The position numbers and the translations under genes are program-made. Source: a virus. From it: a DNA stretch of 46,031 bases. The DNA is taken from positions 1 to 46,031 of the IMG/VR virus record IMGVR_UViG_3300036820_000643; one strand, written 5' to 3'. Positions 25,287-34,471 of this stretch are shown in pieces (position 1 is the first letter of the stretch; every line of letters begins with the position of its first letter). A model generated the notes under the pieces. That model was not told the DNA's origin. It was given only the letters and a program-made list of their open reading frames with translations, and did not search any database.

Positions 25287-25311
25287 AAGCGAGGGTTTCC
25301 CCTCCACAACA

Positions 25312-26184
25312 ATGCCCACCACCGAAAAAGTCTACCCATATTCCCTTACCACTTTGCAACGGTGTAAAGACAGGTTGGACATAATCATCGACGACAAGGA
25401 TGCCGTCCTCACGCGCATGATTAACGCCGCCACGGACTATATCGAGCGCGAGTGTGGCAAAACCGGCCTTGAGATGTATCCGAACGACGGCCATTTCGTG
25501 CAGAAGACCTATACGAACGAGGTGTACACCGCGCAGGGAAGGAAGCAGGAACGCCTTGTTCTGCGAAACGCGCCGGTCATCTATCTCATCGTCACCGGCA
25601 ATCTCACGCAGGGATCGGCGGTAGTCACCAACGTCGCGCCGTCCACCGGAATCGTTGCCAATATGCCGCTCTATGCGATCCAGGGACTCTTTCCGCAGGG
25701 AACGATTGTCTCCTCGGTGTCTGGCACCTCCGTCACCATGAGCCAGCCAGCGAGTGTCACGCAGAACGGTGCAGTGTTCGAGATCTCTGGCCTCATTTCC
25801 TTCCAGTGGCGCTCAGGAACGCCGAGCAATCCCAACTGGATAAGTTTCATCCAGGATCAATTCGAGCTCGATCAGCAAGGGCACTCAGGCATCATCCGTG
25901 TCTACGGCTCGATTCCGGGGCTCTACAACAACATGATCCGCGCGACCTATGTCGCGGGGTATCCGGTAGATTGGCAGAACGCCGGCAACGGTTCCACCCA
26001 CCAGCTTCCTTCAGATCTAACGGGTGCCTGCGAAAACCTCGTGACGCGACTCTATAAACGTCGCCCCCTCGACGGAAAGGCAAGCGAAGCGATCCAGGGC
26101 GCAACGACATCATGGAGAGATGCGCTCGACGGGTTCGACCGGAACATCATCACCAACTATCGCCGTGTCGGCAACATTTTCTAA
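25312..26184 (+). CDS. Head-tail connector (gp6-like) with inserted beta module
   Basis: A 290-residue protein. Residues 1-92 and about 162-290 match head-tail connectors: LDIIIDDKDAVLTRMINAATDYIERECG, LVLRNAPVIYL, then GIIRVYGSIPGLYNNMIRATYVAGYP, and LPSDLTGACENLVTRLYKRR. Residues about 93-161 are an insert (NMPLYAIQGLFPQGTIVSSVSGTSVTMSQPAS) found in related form in the large fibre protein. The connector forms the ring below the portal. Confidence 0.85.
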   Translation: MPTTEKVYPYSLTTLQRCKDRLDIIIDDKDAVLTRMINAATDYIERECGKTGLEMYPNDGHFVQKTYTNEVYTAQGRKQERLVLRNAPVIYLIVTGNLTQGSAVVTNVAPSTGIVANMPLYAIQGLFPQGTIVSSVSGTSVTMSQPASVTQNGAVFEISGLISFQWRSGTPSNPNWISFIQDQFELDQQGHSGIIRVYGSIPGLYNNMIRATYVAGYPVDWQNAGNGSTHQLPSDLTGACENLVTRLYKRRPLDGKASEAIQGATTSWRDALDGFDRNIITNYRRVGNIF

Positions 26185-26187
26185 TCC

Positions 26188-26658
26188 ATGAACGGCGCAA
26201 CATTCTCAGTTTCAATCCCCAACCTTCCGGCCTTGCAAGATGCGCTTGCAGACTACCCCGCGATCTCGCAGCCGATCATTCAGAATGCCGTCGTCGCGGC
26301 ACAGGCCATACTCGCCAAGTACACAACCGGGGCGACCGTTCCGATCAAAACCGGATACCTCGTGCAGAATTGGGCGTTCGAAATAGGGAATCTTGTCGCG
26401 CGCTGGTATCCCCGCGCAAGCTACGCGCCCTTTGTCGAGTTCGGGACCGGACCGCATGAGATCAAGGCGGTGAATAAGAAAGTGCTTGCAAACACGCAAA
26501 CCGGCCAGGTATTCGGTCCTGTCGTCCATCATCCGGGCACGAAAGCAAATCCCTTCATGGAAAGAATCGTGGCCGCCGCCCAGCCCGACATCGCGGTCCT
26601 TTTCAGTCAAGCGCTCGACAAAGTAAACGAAGCGATCGCTTCACAAGCCAATGGCTAA
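26188..26658 (+). CDS. HK97 gp10-like neck / tail-completion protein
   Basis: A 156-residue protein with family hallmarks: TTGATVPIKTGYLVQNWAFEI, YAPFVEFGTGPHEI, and VHHPGTKANPFMERIV. This group forms the head-tail joining ring or head-completion part in siphoviruses. It overlaps the next gene by eight bases. Confidence 0.85.
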   Translation: MNGATFSVSIPNLPALQDALADYPAISQPIIQNAVVAAQAILAKYTTGATVPIKTGYLVQNWAFEIGNLVARWYPRASYAPFVEFGTGPHEIKAVNKKVLANTQTGQVFGPVVHHPGTKANPFMERIVAAAQPDIAVLFSQALDKVNEAIASQANG

Positions 26659-27115
26659 CACTCCCTCCCAAAATATTAAGCAGGCAATCATCACCGATCT
26701 CCAGTCACTCGTTTCAAGCGGCGCGCTCGGATCGGTCGCTGCCGACGATTTTACGAAACTCAATCCACTCGACCGGACATGGGGAGCATTCCCGGCCGCG
26801 CTCGTCATTCCGCCTACCGTGAGCCAGTCGGAATACTACGACGTGGCCACCAACTTGCGGGAATATACCTGGTACGTTATGGTCGTCACGACCCCCGACA
26901 ACCTGCCCTCCGCCGATCCCACCTATCTTGAAGGGTTGATGGACTCAGTTCTCCAGGTCTTCGACAATGACGTCACGTTGCAGGGTATGGCCGTGGGCGG
27001 GGTGAATCCAGCCATTCTTGACCCGCCGGGACCTGTGAGTAGCAACAACGTGACATATGTGACCATGTACATTACGCTTAAGGCAAAGGCCCTCGTGCCT
27101 GCCGCAGTCCAATAA
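26651..27115 (+). CDS. Tail terminator-like protein
   Basis: A 154-residue alpha/beta protein: helical start QNIKQAIITDLQSLV, then paired strands (REYTWYVMVVTTPD) and a closing strand (TYVTMYITLKAKAL). Size and strand pattern suit the tail terminator (gpU-like) that caps the tube. It sits between the gp10-like and tube genes, as expected. Confidence 0.7.
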   Translation: MANTPSQNIKQAIITDLQSLVSSGALGSVAADDFTKLNPLDRTWGAFPAALVIPPTVSQSEYYDVATNLREYTWYVMVVTTPDNLPSADPTYLEGLMDSVLQVFDNDVTLQGMAVGGVNPAILDPPGPVSSNNVTYVTMYITLKAKALVPAAVQ

Positions 27116-27159
27116 ATTAACTCATCTCATTCGTGGACATTCCAGAAAAAACAAACAAA

Positions 27160-27375
27160 ATGATCGACGGCGCAGACGCCCTGAACAAGGATGTCCAGCC
27201 GACGACGGTCAAGGCTGCTTCGCAACTTGAGAACGAGTACTTCTACCCCGAATCGGGCGGCTACCAGGCGATCAGCGTCCGCGCGGCCACACGCGAAGAT
27301 GCGCACGCGATCTATCTCGCAAGACGAACGCCGGTGAGTCCGGAAAAGGTCGCAGAAGAAACCCATAACGAATAA
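27160..27375 (+). CDS. Small tail-region protein, 71 aa
   Basis: A 71-residue acidic protein, not recognised, in the slot before the tail tube. SGGYQAISVRAATREDAHAIYLARRTPV suggests a small alpha/beta fold. I prefer the ATG because it follows an A-rich leader (aaaaaacaaacaaa) like its neighbours; a GTG at 27133 would add nine residues through that stretch. Confidence 0.5.
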   Translation: MIDGADALNKDVQPTTVKAASQLENEYFYPESGGYQAISVRAATREDAHAIYLARRTPVSPEKVAEETHNE

Positions 27376-27377
27376 CC

Positions 27378-28382
27378 ATGTCACAAAAAGGCATAGGGCG
27401 GCGGTTCAGTATCGGCATCGCCAAAGAAGTCACCCGCGGCACGGCCATTTCATCGGCCAACCATTGGCTTCCGTTCAGCGACGCATCGCTCGACGAAAAG
27501 TACACGAATGTCGCGCAGGACGAGGCATACGGCATCATCGAGGATTCGGTCGGCCAGTTCCGCGTAAAGAACTGGGCGGAAGGGACACTCAAGGTTCCGC
27601 TCACGGATCTCAGCCTGCCGCTCATCCTGTACTCGATGTTCGGCGCGAGCGCAGACACCACGCACTCGGGCGAAACCGTCGTCTACGACCATAAAGCGAC
27701 CGTGGGCGAAACCGCCCAGCACCAGTCGCTCACCCTCTTCATTCACGATCCGCTTTCGGGGGTCGATTACTCGCACGCGCTGGGTGTCATTCACAAAATG
27801 GACCTCGACGTGGAGCTTAAGAAGTTCGCCGAGCTGTCCCTTTCAGTGAAGGCACTCAAGGGCGTTTCGCAAAGCTCGTTCACGCCGTCCATCGCGGCGG
27901 AGAACCGCTTCCTCCCGCAGTACATGACGTTCAAGTACGCGACGAGCGTCTCCGGTATCAGCGGCGCAACAGCGATCCCGCTCAAATCCTTCAAGCTCTC
28001 CATCGACTCGAACATTGAGGACGATGAAGTGCTCGGCAGCATCGCGCCGATCGATTATTTGAACAAGGAGTTCAAGGTAACGGGATCTCTTGAGGCGATC
28101 TGGCAGAACGAGTCGGACTTCAAAACCGTTTCTCTTGCTTCTCCGAACGTCCCGCAGGCGCTCTCGATCGTACTTCAGAACACGGACGTCAGCATCGGCA
28201 CCGTCCCGTCGCATCCGACAGTCAACATCACGCTCGACCAGGTGTATTTCACCGAATTGAGCAGGCCGATCAAGATCAAGGACCTCGTGTACCAGACCGT
28301 GAAATTCGTGGCGACGTATTCGACGGCGAATTCGGAGATGCTGAACATCATCACGACGAACACGGCAGCAACCAGCGCATAG
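27378..28382 (+). CDS. Tail tube protein (Phage_tube_2 type)
   Basis: A 334-residue protein. It opens GIGRRFSIGIAKEVTRGTAISSANHWLPFSD, a strong signature of this tail tube family. ALGVIHKMDLDVELKKFAELSLSVKALKG and TFKYATSVSGISGA..PLKSFKLSIDSNIE are the tube-fold strands, and a domain ends VNITLDQVYFTEL. It polymerises around the tape measure to form the tail tube. Confidence 0.88.
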   Translation: MSQKGIGRRFSIGIAKEVTRGTAISSANHWLPFSDASLDEKYTNVAQDEAYGIIEDSVGQFRVKNWAEGTLKVPLTDLSLPLILYSMFGASADTTHSGETVVYDHKATVGETAQHQSLTLFIHDPLSGVDYSHALGVIHKMDLDVELKKFAELSLSVKALKGVSQSSFTPSIAAENRFLPQYMTFKYATSVSGISGATAIPLKSFKLSIDSNIEDDEVLGSIAPIDYLNKEFKVTGSLEAIWQNESDFKTVSLASPNVPQALSIVLQNTDVSIGTVPSHPTVNITLDQVYFTELSRPIKIKDLVYQTVKFVATYSTANSEMLNIITTNTAATSA

Positions 28383-28407
28383 TCAACAAACTTAAATCCT
28401 CACCACA

Positions 28408-28710
28408 ATGTCAGAACGCAAGAACAAGACGGTCACCACACCGTCGAACCACACCGTCGAGCTTAAGGAGTATATTTCCGCCGGAGAATTCCTCGACATC
28501 AACGACGCGAAGGAGGGCACCGACCTTTCAAAAACCGAGCTTGCGAAGCGGCTCGTGAACATCGCCATCGTCTCCATCGACGGCGTCACGGAGAACATCT
28601 CCGCGTCGCTCCGTGATCTTCCCCTCGGCGATTATCTCTTCCTCAGTAAGGAAGTGACGAAGATCGTCAACGGGGATTTTACGGAGGCGAAGATTCCAGT
28701 CCAGAGCTGA
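28408..28710 (+). CDS. Tail assembly chaperone, upstream (G) part
   Basis: A 100-residue protein between tube and tape measure, the conserved place of the G/GT chaperones. It reads SNHTVELKEYISAGEFLDINDAKEG, AKRLVNIAIVSIDGV, LRDLPLGDYLFLSKEVTKIVNG. The reading frame continues into the downstream ORF only through a -1 shift within 28650-28708. In siphoviruses a minor frameshifted GT product helps load tube protein on the tape measure. Confidence 0.75.
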   Translation: MSERKNKTVTTPSNHTVELKEYISAGEFLDINDAKEGTDLSKTELAKRLVNIAIVSIDGVTENISASLRDLPLGDYLFLSKEVTKIVNGDFTEAKIPVQS

Positions 28711-28892
28711 TCTGGCACGAGTTCTTCGCCCTCGGCCGCGCGTACCTCCCGCAGGAGATGAAAGCCATCCTTCTTTGCCGCGAGATGAAGTGGGATTGGT
28801 TCACGTACCGCGCGCAGCCGCATTGGTTCGTCAGCAATCTTCTTATCATGCTCCAGGCCGAAGCAGAAGAGGCCAAAAGCAAATCCAAGTAG
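28650..28892 (+). CDS. Tail assembly chaperone, frameshifted (T) part
   Basis: This frame is -1 relative to the G gene and opens only after a stop at 28647. It encodes ELIWHEFFALGRAYLPQEMKAI, REMKWDWFTYRAQPHWFVSNLL and a Glu/Lys-rich tail. There is no plausible independent start before MKAILL, so expression by frameshift is expected. The best slip candidate is GGGGATTTTA at 28672-28681, which is not a perfect X-XXY-YYZ heptamer. Confidence 0.65.
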   Translation, partial: GSDEDRQRGFYGGEDSSPELIWHEFFALGRAYLPQEMKAILLCREMKWDWFTYRAQPHWFVSNLLIMLQAEAEEAKSKSK

Positions 28893-28968
28893 TAGCGTTG
28901 CAAACCGTCCCGGAATATGGCTTAGTTAAGGGGTCGAACGGTCGAATCGACGCATAACTATATACACC

Positions 28969-29106
28969 ATGGAAACATTCGCAATTCTCCTTGTCTTCGG
29001 CGGCGGACCTCTTGCCATCTTCGCCTTCATTATCTTCGCCGCCGTTCATCGCGCGCGCCAACGTAAAACGATCTACGACGCCGCGCAAAAATATCTCAAC
29101 TCCTAA
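28969..29106 (+). CDS. Small membrane protein, 45 aa
   Basis: One hydrophobic helix (FAILLVFGGGPLAIFAFIIFAAV) and a basic-polar tail. It sits between the chaperones and the tape measure, starting after tatacacc and ending six bases before the next ATG. Such small membrane proteins are unusual at this position. A membrane or holin-like role is possible. Confidence 0.55.
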   Translation: METFAILLVFGGGPLAIFAFIIFAAVHRARQRKTIYDAAQKYLNS

Positions 29107-29112
29107 CACACG

Positions 29113-30822
29113 ATGGACTCCGAGCTTCAGATCCTCATATCGGCCGTTGATGATGCCTCGGAGACCTTAGATGCGGTTGGTGAATCGGCCGCTGGCATGG
29201 CCGACGAGATCACGACAGCCACGGATGCCGCGAGCGACAGCTTCGCGGAATTTGGTTTGCAGGTAAATGCAACAACCGGCGAAATTGAAAATGCGCTGCT
29301 CACGCAAGAGCAGTCGTTTGCCGTTGCTGCTGATCTCGTGAACGCTTCGAGCGACGAGATGATCGACCTCATGACCGAGGAAGGGATCTCGGCACAGGAA
29401 GCCGCTGCTGTCATCGAGGAGGCGAATGCGACCATCGCCGAATCGGGCGCTGCCGCAAGCACCGCTTCCGCCGGCGCCTACGCAGGGCTTGCCGCGATCG
29501 CCGGCATCGCATTTCTGGCGATCAAAGGCGGGATCAGCGATGCGGTCGAAGCCGCGCAGGAGTGGGATGAGACATCGGCCGGACTGAATCAGGTGCTCAA
29601 GGACACCGGTTCAAGCATCCCGCTTTCAGCCATCCAGGCGTACGCAGTCCAGCTTCAACAGACGACGCTCTTCGGCCAGAACGACATCCTTACTTCGGAG
29701 TCGATGATCCTCAGCCATCAGAACCTCCAAGCGTCGTATGAGCAGACGACCGACATGGCGGCCGACTTGGCCACCAAGATGGGCTCCGATCTTCCTTCCG
29801 CGACGAAGATTCTGACGAACGCGCTTGCCGATCCGGTTGCGGGGCTGAATCAGCTCATCCGCCAGGGCAACATCGATTTCCCCGCAGCAGCGGTCACGAT
29901 GATTCAGAATCTCGCGAAAGCGGGAGATACCGCCGGTGCGGATGCGGTCATCATGCAGACGTTGCAAAACTCGATAGGCGGAATGTCGCAAGCAGCGGCC
30001 AGCGCACCGGGTGCGGCGCTCACGCAGTTGCAGAACAGCATGACCTCGCTCGGCATCGCAATCGGGAACGATCTTTTGCCGCTCCTGGATGCAATTGCAA
30101 AGGACATGGAGCCGGTCATCACCGACGTCGTCGCGTGGACGACGGCTCATCCCAAACTCACGGATGCCATCGTCCTCGGATCGGCCGCCCTCGCCGCTTT
30201 ACTGCTTCTCGTCGGGCTCGTCGGCGTTGCAATCATTACCGTGACGCCGGTCGTGGCGGCCATCGGCGTCGTCATTGCAGCACTGTCCGCCCCTATCGTG
30301 GGCGTCGCAGCGTTACTTGTGGTTCTCGCGGCGGCTGTCTATTTCAATTGGAATCTCATTAAGACGGACACCGAAACAATTTGGTCGTACATCAGCGACT
30401 TTATAAAAGACATTTGGAGTACGATTCAGAACACCGTGAAGACCGGTGTCGATTATGTCATCAGCGCGATCAACGCATTTATCAACGCGCTCGATGCGAT
30501 CAAAATAAGCATCCCCTCGATCTCCATTCCCGGCACGAAGCTCGCCACTCCGTCAATCAATCTCGGTTTCAACATTCCCGACATCCCGATGCTTGCCGCC
30601 GGAGGATTCGTAACGCAGCCGACACTTGCGCTCATCGGCGAAGCGGGTCCGGAAGCCGTTGTCCCGCTCTCACAGATGGGCGGCGCGGGAGCGGGTGGCC
30701 AGACAATACAAGTTTTCATTCAAGGGGGAAATTATCTCGACGCGACGGGCGCGACGATGATCGGCAATGCGCTTGCGAAACAGATCATTCAGCAGATAAG
30801 AGTACGAAACTATCAGCCGTAG
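29113..30822 (+). CDS. Tape measure protein
   Basis: A 569-residue protein. The N-terminus is a helical Ala/Ser/Glu region, ILISAVDDASETLDAVGESAAGM. The centre has alpha-helical tape-measure features: ADLATKMGSDLPSATKIL, NSIGGMSQAAASAPGAALTQLQNS. Two hydrophobic helices follow (about 350-415), then a NWNLIKTDTETIWSYISDFIKDIW segment and the family ending GGFVTQPTLALIGEAGPEAVVPLS. Length sets tail length; at roughly 0.15 nm per residue the tail would be near 85 nm, short for the group. Confidence 0.9.
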   Translation: MDSELQILISAVDDASETLDAVGESAAGMADEITTATDAASDSFAEFGLQVNATTGEIENALLTQEQSFAVAADLVNASSDEMIDLMTEEGISAQEAAAVIEEANATIAESGAAASTASAGAYAGLAAIAGIAFLAIKGGISDAVEAAQEWDETSAGLNQVLKDTGSSIPLSAIQAYAVQLQQTTLFGQNDILTSESMILSHQNLQASYEQTTDMAADLATKMGSDLPSATKILTNALADPVAGLNQLIRQGNIDFPAAAVTMIQNLAKAGDTAGADAVIMQTLQNSIGGMSQAAASAPGAALTQLQNSMTSLGIAIGNDLLPLLDAIAKDMEPVITDVVAWTTAHPKLTDAIVLGSAALAALLLLVGLVGVAIITVTPVVAAIGVVIAALSAPIVGVAALLVVLAAAVYFNWNLIKTDTETIWSYISDFIKDIWSTIQNTVKTGVDYVISAINAFINALDAIKISIPSISIPGTKLATPSINLGFNIPDIPMLAAGGFVTQPTLALIGEAGPEAVVPLSQMGGAGAGGQTIQVFIQGGNYLDATGATMIGNALAKQIIQQIRVRNYQP

Positions 30823-30823
30823 C

Positions 30824-32323
30824 ATGGCGAATCCCGTAAAGATTCTCGACAACGGAACTGATATTTCGAAGTCTGTCGATTGGAAATCGATCGATTTTAT
30901 CGATGTGCTGACCAAAGAAACTGGGACCGGAAAGTTCAACGTCCGCCAAGGCGTCGGACAGACCTATCCTGCGAAAGTCATTCCCGTCATCGGTGACACG
31001 ATTGAGCTCTACGACTCCACGGGTCTCATATGGGGCGGCAGCGTCACTGAAGTCGAACCGATCATCTCCGGCCTCATGATTACGTGGCAGGTCACGGCGA
31101 CTGACTGGGGTTTCTTGCTCGACGGCACTCTCGTAAAGAAGAACTACGCCGGCATGGACCCGGCCGACATTGTTGCAGACCTTATCAACACGTTCTGCGC
31201 GGGAAAGGGCTTCAATCTCGGCGGAGTCCAGCGCGGCAACTTTCTTGTCGAGACGATCAAATTCAACTATCAGCAGCCCAGCAAGGCGCTCCAATCACTT
31301 GCAAAGCTGATCGGCTGGGATTGGTTCATCGGTCCGGACAAGACAGTCTACTTTTTCTTGGGTGATGTGGACGACGGAGAAGGCGGCGGCGCAATCGGGG
31401 ACGGAGGAGTAGCTCCGATTACCGTGGATGCGACGAGCGGAGAAGTCGAGTGGAATTCCCTCGACATCGACCTCCAGATCACGAACATGCAGAACTCCGT
31501 CTACGTGATCGGCGGCACGCTCCCCGTCATGTTCACGGCCTCGAACACGAATGATGTATACCCCACAAACGGCACGGCCAATACCTTTCCGGTCGCATAC
31601 GCCTACAGCTCAAGCACGATCGTCGTCGAGCTGAATGGCGTCCCGCAGAGCGTCGGCATCCTGAACCAGGTGACCGACCCCTCGACCGTGGATGTTTTGT
31701 ACAGCGACTCCAGCCGATTCATCCAGTTCACCGCCGGTGCGCCCACGAACGGGCAGGTGGTCAAGATATTCGGCACTGCCCAGGTGCCGATCGTCGCGCA
31801 CGCGCAGAATTCGGCGAGCATCGCCCTCTACGGCGAGCGCCAGGGTGTCGTCACCGACTCCACGATCACGTCCGTCCCTGAAGCTCAATTGCGTGCGCAG
31901 GCGCAGATCCTCCAGTTCGGGCATCCGGTCTACGACATAAAATTCAACACGCTCATTCCCGGCTGCCAGATCGGACAAACGATCAAGGTCAACATTCCCG
32001 CGATGGGCATTACGAACTACAACCTCGTCATCAAGCGCATCGAGGCGGTGGGATATGCTCCCGGCGACGACACCCTCAACATCGATGGGATGCTTGAATA
32101 TCAGATCGAATGCATCGGGTCGGACACTGTGACGTTCACCGACCTCATGACGACTATCCTTCAAAATGAGCAAGCGCAGACCGACGTGTCTGATGACACG
32201 ATCACAGAAGACCTGCAAGTGGCTTCCGAAACGCTCGTGCTCGCGGACACCGTAACCGTCACCAGCGCAACCCGGCCATATAAATGGGGATCGTTCCGCT
32301 GGGGATTCTTCCGATGGCAGTGA
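30824..32323 (+). CDS. Tail hub / distal tail protein
   Basis: A 499-residue protein. It opens NPVKILDNGTDISKSVDWKSIDFIDVL, and has WGGSVTEVEP, DIVADLINTFCAGKGF and INYQQPSKALQSLAKLIGWDWFIGPDKTVYF-like elements typical of siphovirus tail hub proteins (gp27-like). The C-terminal part (NIPAMGITNYNLVIKRIEAVGY) matches the later domain. It follows the tape measure by one base past the stop and should form the tail tip. Confidence 0.8.
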   Translation: MANPVKILDNGTDISKSVDWKSIDFIDVLTKETGTGKFNVRQGVGQTYPAKVIPVIGDTIELYDSTGLIWGGSVTEVEPIISGLMITWQVTATDWGFLLDGTLVKKNYAGMDPADIVADLINTFCAGKGFNLGGVQRGNFLVETIKFNYQQPSKALQSLAKLIGWDWFIGPDKTVYFFLGDVDDGEGGGAIGDGGVAPITVDATSGEVEWNSLDIDLQITNMQNSVYVIGGTLPVMFTASNTNDVYPTNGTANTFPVAYAYSSSTIVVELNGVPQSVGILNQVTDPSTVDVLYSDSSRFIQFTAGAPTNGQVVKIFGTAQVPIVAHAQNSASIALYGERQGVVTDSTITSVPEAQLRAQAQILQFGHPVYDIKFNTLIPGCQIGQTIKVNIPAMGITNYNLVIKRIEAVGYAPGDDTLNIDGMLEYQIECIGSDTVTFTDLMTTILQNEQAQTDVSDDTITEDLQVASETLVLADTVTVTSATRPYKWGSFRWGFFRWQ

Positions 32324-32365
32324 CTTCTCCACAGCCGCACTATGGATTCGCACCCTGTGTGTAGC

Positions 32366-32371
32366 TATTAT
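32366..32371 (+). promoter_or_regulatory. -10 box TATTAT before fibre genes
   Basis: GCTATTAT (32364-32371) is followed by a short leader and AAGGAA, nine bases before the ATG at 32389. The same GCTATTAT string recurs at 39125 and 39527. It may give the fibre genes their own promoter. Confidence 0.4.
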
Positions 32372-32388
32372 TGAAGGAATCCCCAAAT

Positions 32389-32946
32389 ATGCTTAATGCT
32401 GAACAGCTCAAAGTTTCGGGCAGGATCATCGTGCGCTCATACCCCGCGGGAACGCTCCATCTTTATGAAACCCTCAAGGAACTTGGACGCCTCGACGAAG
32501 CGCGAGAGATCCTTGCGGACGGAAAGATCGAAGTTGAGCAGCACAACCTCATCGTGGACTCCTCGAACTATGGCATTGACATCCTCGTTCAGTACCTCAT
32601 CAGCGCATTCACCGGCATGCTCAATTTTCCGCTCGGGATTGCATGGGGCGAAATCGGCACCGGTGCCACTACTCCCAGCGCCGGCAATACAGCCCTTACA
32701 ACGCCGACAAACCGTGCGGCCGTGTCGTACGCTGCGGACTTCGGCCTCAATACCGCCCAGCTTCAGTTTTTCTTTCCTGATAGCGTCCTTGCAAATACAA
32801 CTTATTACGAGTGCGGGTCATTTATCGGCGGGAGTTCGACGATCGGTTCCGGCAATATGTTCAATCACGCGCTTTTCACCTCGGGCTATTCGAAATCTGC
32901 CGGGACAGACACGACTTTAGAAATAGACATCGCTTTTTCTAACTAG
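32389..32946 (+). CDS. Tail fibre-associated structural protein, 185 aa
   Basis: A 185-residue beta-rich protein. IAWGEIGTGATTPSAGNTALTTPTNRA is a phrase typical of tail-tip or fibre proteins, and NTTYYECGSFIGGSSTIGSGNMFNHALF forms the closing strands. I chose the ATG with AAGGAA upstream over a TTG six codons earlier. It is followed after one base by the larger fibre gene. Confidence 0.65.
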   Translation: MLNAEQLKVSGRIIVRSYPAGTLHLYETLKELGRLDEAREILADGKIEVEQHNLIVDSSNYGIDILVQYLISAFTGMLNFPLGIAWGEIGTGATTPSAGNTALTTPTNRAAVSYAADFGLNTAQLQFFFPDSVLANTTYYECGSFIGGSSTIGSGNMFNHALFTSGYSKSAGTDTTLEIDIAFSN

Positions 32947-32947
32947 C

Positions 32948-34456
32948 ATGAAATCTCGACCAGTAGCTTCAGGGCAAACAGGGTATCCGCAACAGCTTGA
33001 TTCCTCACGTGACGATTCGCGCGGCGGCGGCTTTCTCTTGGCGCATCAGCAGCTCGGGGCTTTGGCGCTAGGCACCAACCCCACGAACGGCCAGGCCGTC
33101 ACGTTAGACGTGAACGGCACAAATATTGTCGCGACCTTCGTGACTGCGATCGGTTCGGCCGCGAACAATATCTTGATCGGAGTGTCCGCAGCAGCGAGCG
33201 TCCAAAATCTCTTGAACTGGCTGCGCAGACCAGACGTCACGAACTCGAATCAGGTTGCCGCATCCGGCGCGAACCAATTACTTCTCTCCTATGTCGGCTG
33301 GGCCTGGCCCGGATCATCGACGACAATCGTCCCCTTCTCGCTGAACAAGAACGTGAACGACATTGTAGGGTCGCTCACGAGCTACAGCATCACGACAACC
33401 GTGACGAGTGGCACGTGGACCGCGCAGACGATGCAGCTCTACATCGAAGACGGCACGTATTACATCGGCACCACCCGCGTGCTTTTCACCGGCGGAAGCA
33501 CCCCAACGATCACCGCTCCGGTCTCTCATCCCCGAATAGACATCGTGACCGCTGATTCCACCGGGACGATTGCCGTCACTACTGGAACAGAGAGCGTGTC
33601 GCCAACCGCCCCCGCGTACCCTGCAAACAAGGTCGTCATATGCGAGATATATAACGTCGTCGGCGAAACCGCGATGTACGACAACGAGAATCAGCAGAGC
33701 GGAGAGGGATACATCTTTAACGACGTGCGCCCGATCGTCGCACCGGTATATGTGGGCTCCATGTCGCAGCTCGGCCCAGCGCTCATCGAACAAAGCGCCG
33801 CCGAGATCTCGGCCGCTGACTCCGGCAGCGCGAACGCCTATGCGATCACGCTTTCCCCTGCGCCCGCGTCCCTCACGACCGGCATGATCGTTCAAGTATT
33901 GAATATCGCCCACGCCTGTACCGGAACTTCTACGCTCAACGTAAACGGTCTTGGAGCAAAGACGATCCACAAAGCCGGCTCGACCGCACTCGCATCCGGC
34001 GATCTCGTTGCTGGCATGAACGCGATCCTTTCCTACGATGGAACGTATTGGCAACTGCTTTCCCCGACCGCGAACATCACGTTCTTGGGGCTTTTCGCAA
34101 ATGGGGCCACAACCGCTCCCTCATCTGCCGGAACACAAACCATCGCCCACGGGTTGGGCGCAGCACCGAAGATGGTGCGGATCCACGCAGTTGACACCAG
34201 TTCGATTTACTCCCACGGTAGTTATAACGGTTCGTCGATGGCCAGCGCCTACTCAGCCAATGCGAACACGGGCCCATTCGTTGGAAATTCGACGGCCTAC
34301 GTCGTGTTTATCCAGCCGAACAGTGTCGGAGGCGTTGGAACGAATGCGGGGCTGGCTACGATCGCAGTTGATGCGACAAATATAACGCTCACATGGATCG
34401 CTGGAAGCAATTCCTACGTCGGCAGTTTTCCCTTCGAATGGGAAGCGGAAGCTTAA
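32948..34456 (+). CDS. Tail fibre / receptor-binding protein
   Basis: A 502-residue beta-rich protein. A short N-terminal anchor (GQTGYPQQLDSSRDDSRGGG) leads to strands, a collar domain with HPRIDIVTADSTGTIAVTTG, then ALIEQSAAEISAADSGSANAYAITLSP and INVNGLGAKTIHKAG-type repeats found in fibres. The C-terminal domain (HGLGAAPKMVRIHAV, TLTWIAGSNSYVGSFPFEWEAEA) looks like a receptor-binding tip. It is the last morphogenesis gene and the best host-range candidate. Confidence 0.75.
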   Translation: MKSRPVASGQTGYPQQLDSSRDDSRGGGFLLAHQQLGALALGTNPTNGQAVTLDVNGTNIVATFVTAIGSAANNILIGVSAAASVQNLLNWLRRPDVTNSNQVAASGANQLLLSYVGWAWPGSSTTIVPFSLNKNVNDIVGSLTSYSITTTVTSGTWTAQTMQLYIEDGTYYIGTTRVLFTGGSTPTITAPVSHPRIDIVTADSTGTIAVTTGTESVSPTAPAYPANKVVICEIYNVVGETAMYDNENQQSGEGYIFNDVRPIVAPVYVGSMSQLGPALIEQSAAEISAADSGSANAYAITLSPAPASLTTGMIVQVLNIAHACTGTSTLNVNGLGAKTIHKAGSTALASGDLVAGMNAILSYDGTYWQLLSPTANITFLGLFANGATTAPSSAGTQTIAHGLGAAPKMVRIHAVDTSSIYSHGSYNGSSMASAYSANANTGPFVGNSTAYVVFIQPNSVGGVGTNAGLATIAVDATNITLTWIAGSNSYVGSFPFEWEAEA

Positions 34457-34471
34457 TCGCAACACTTTGAC

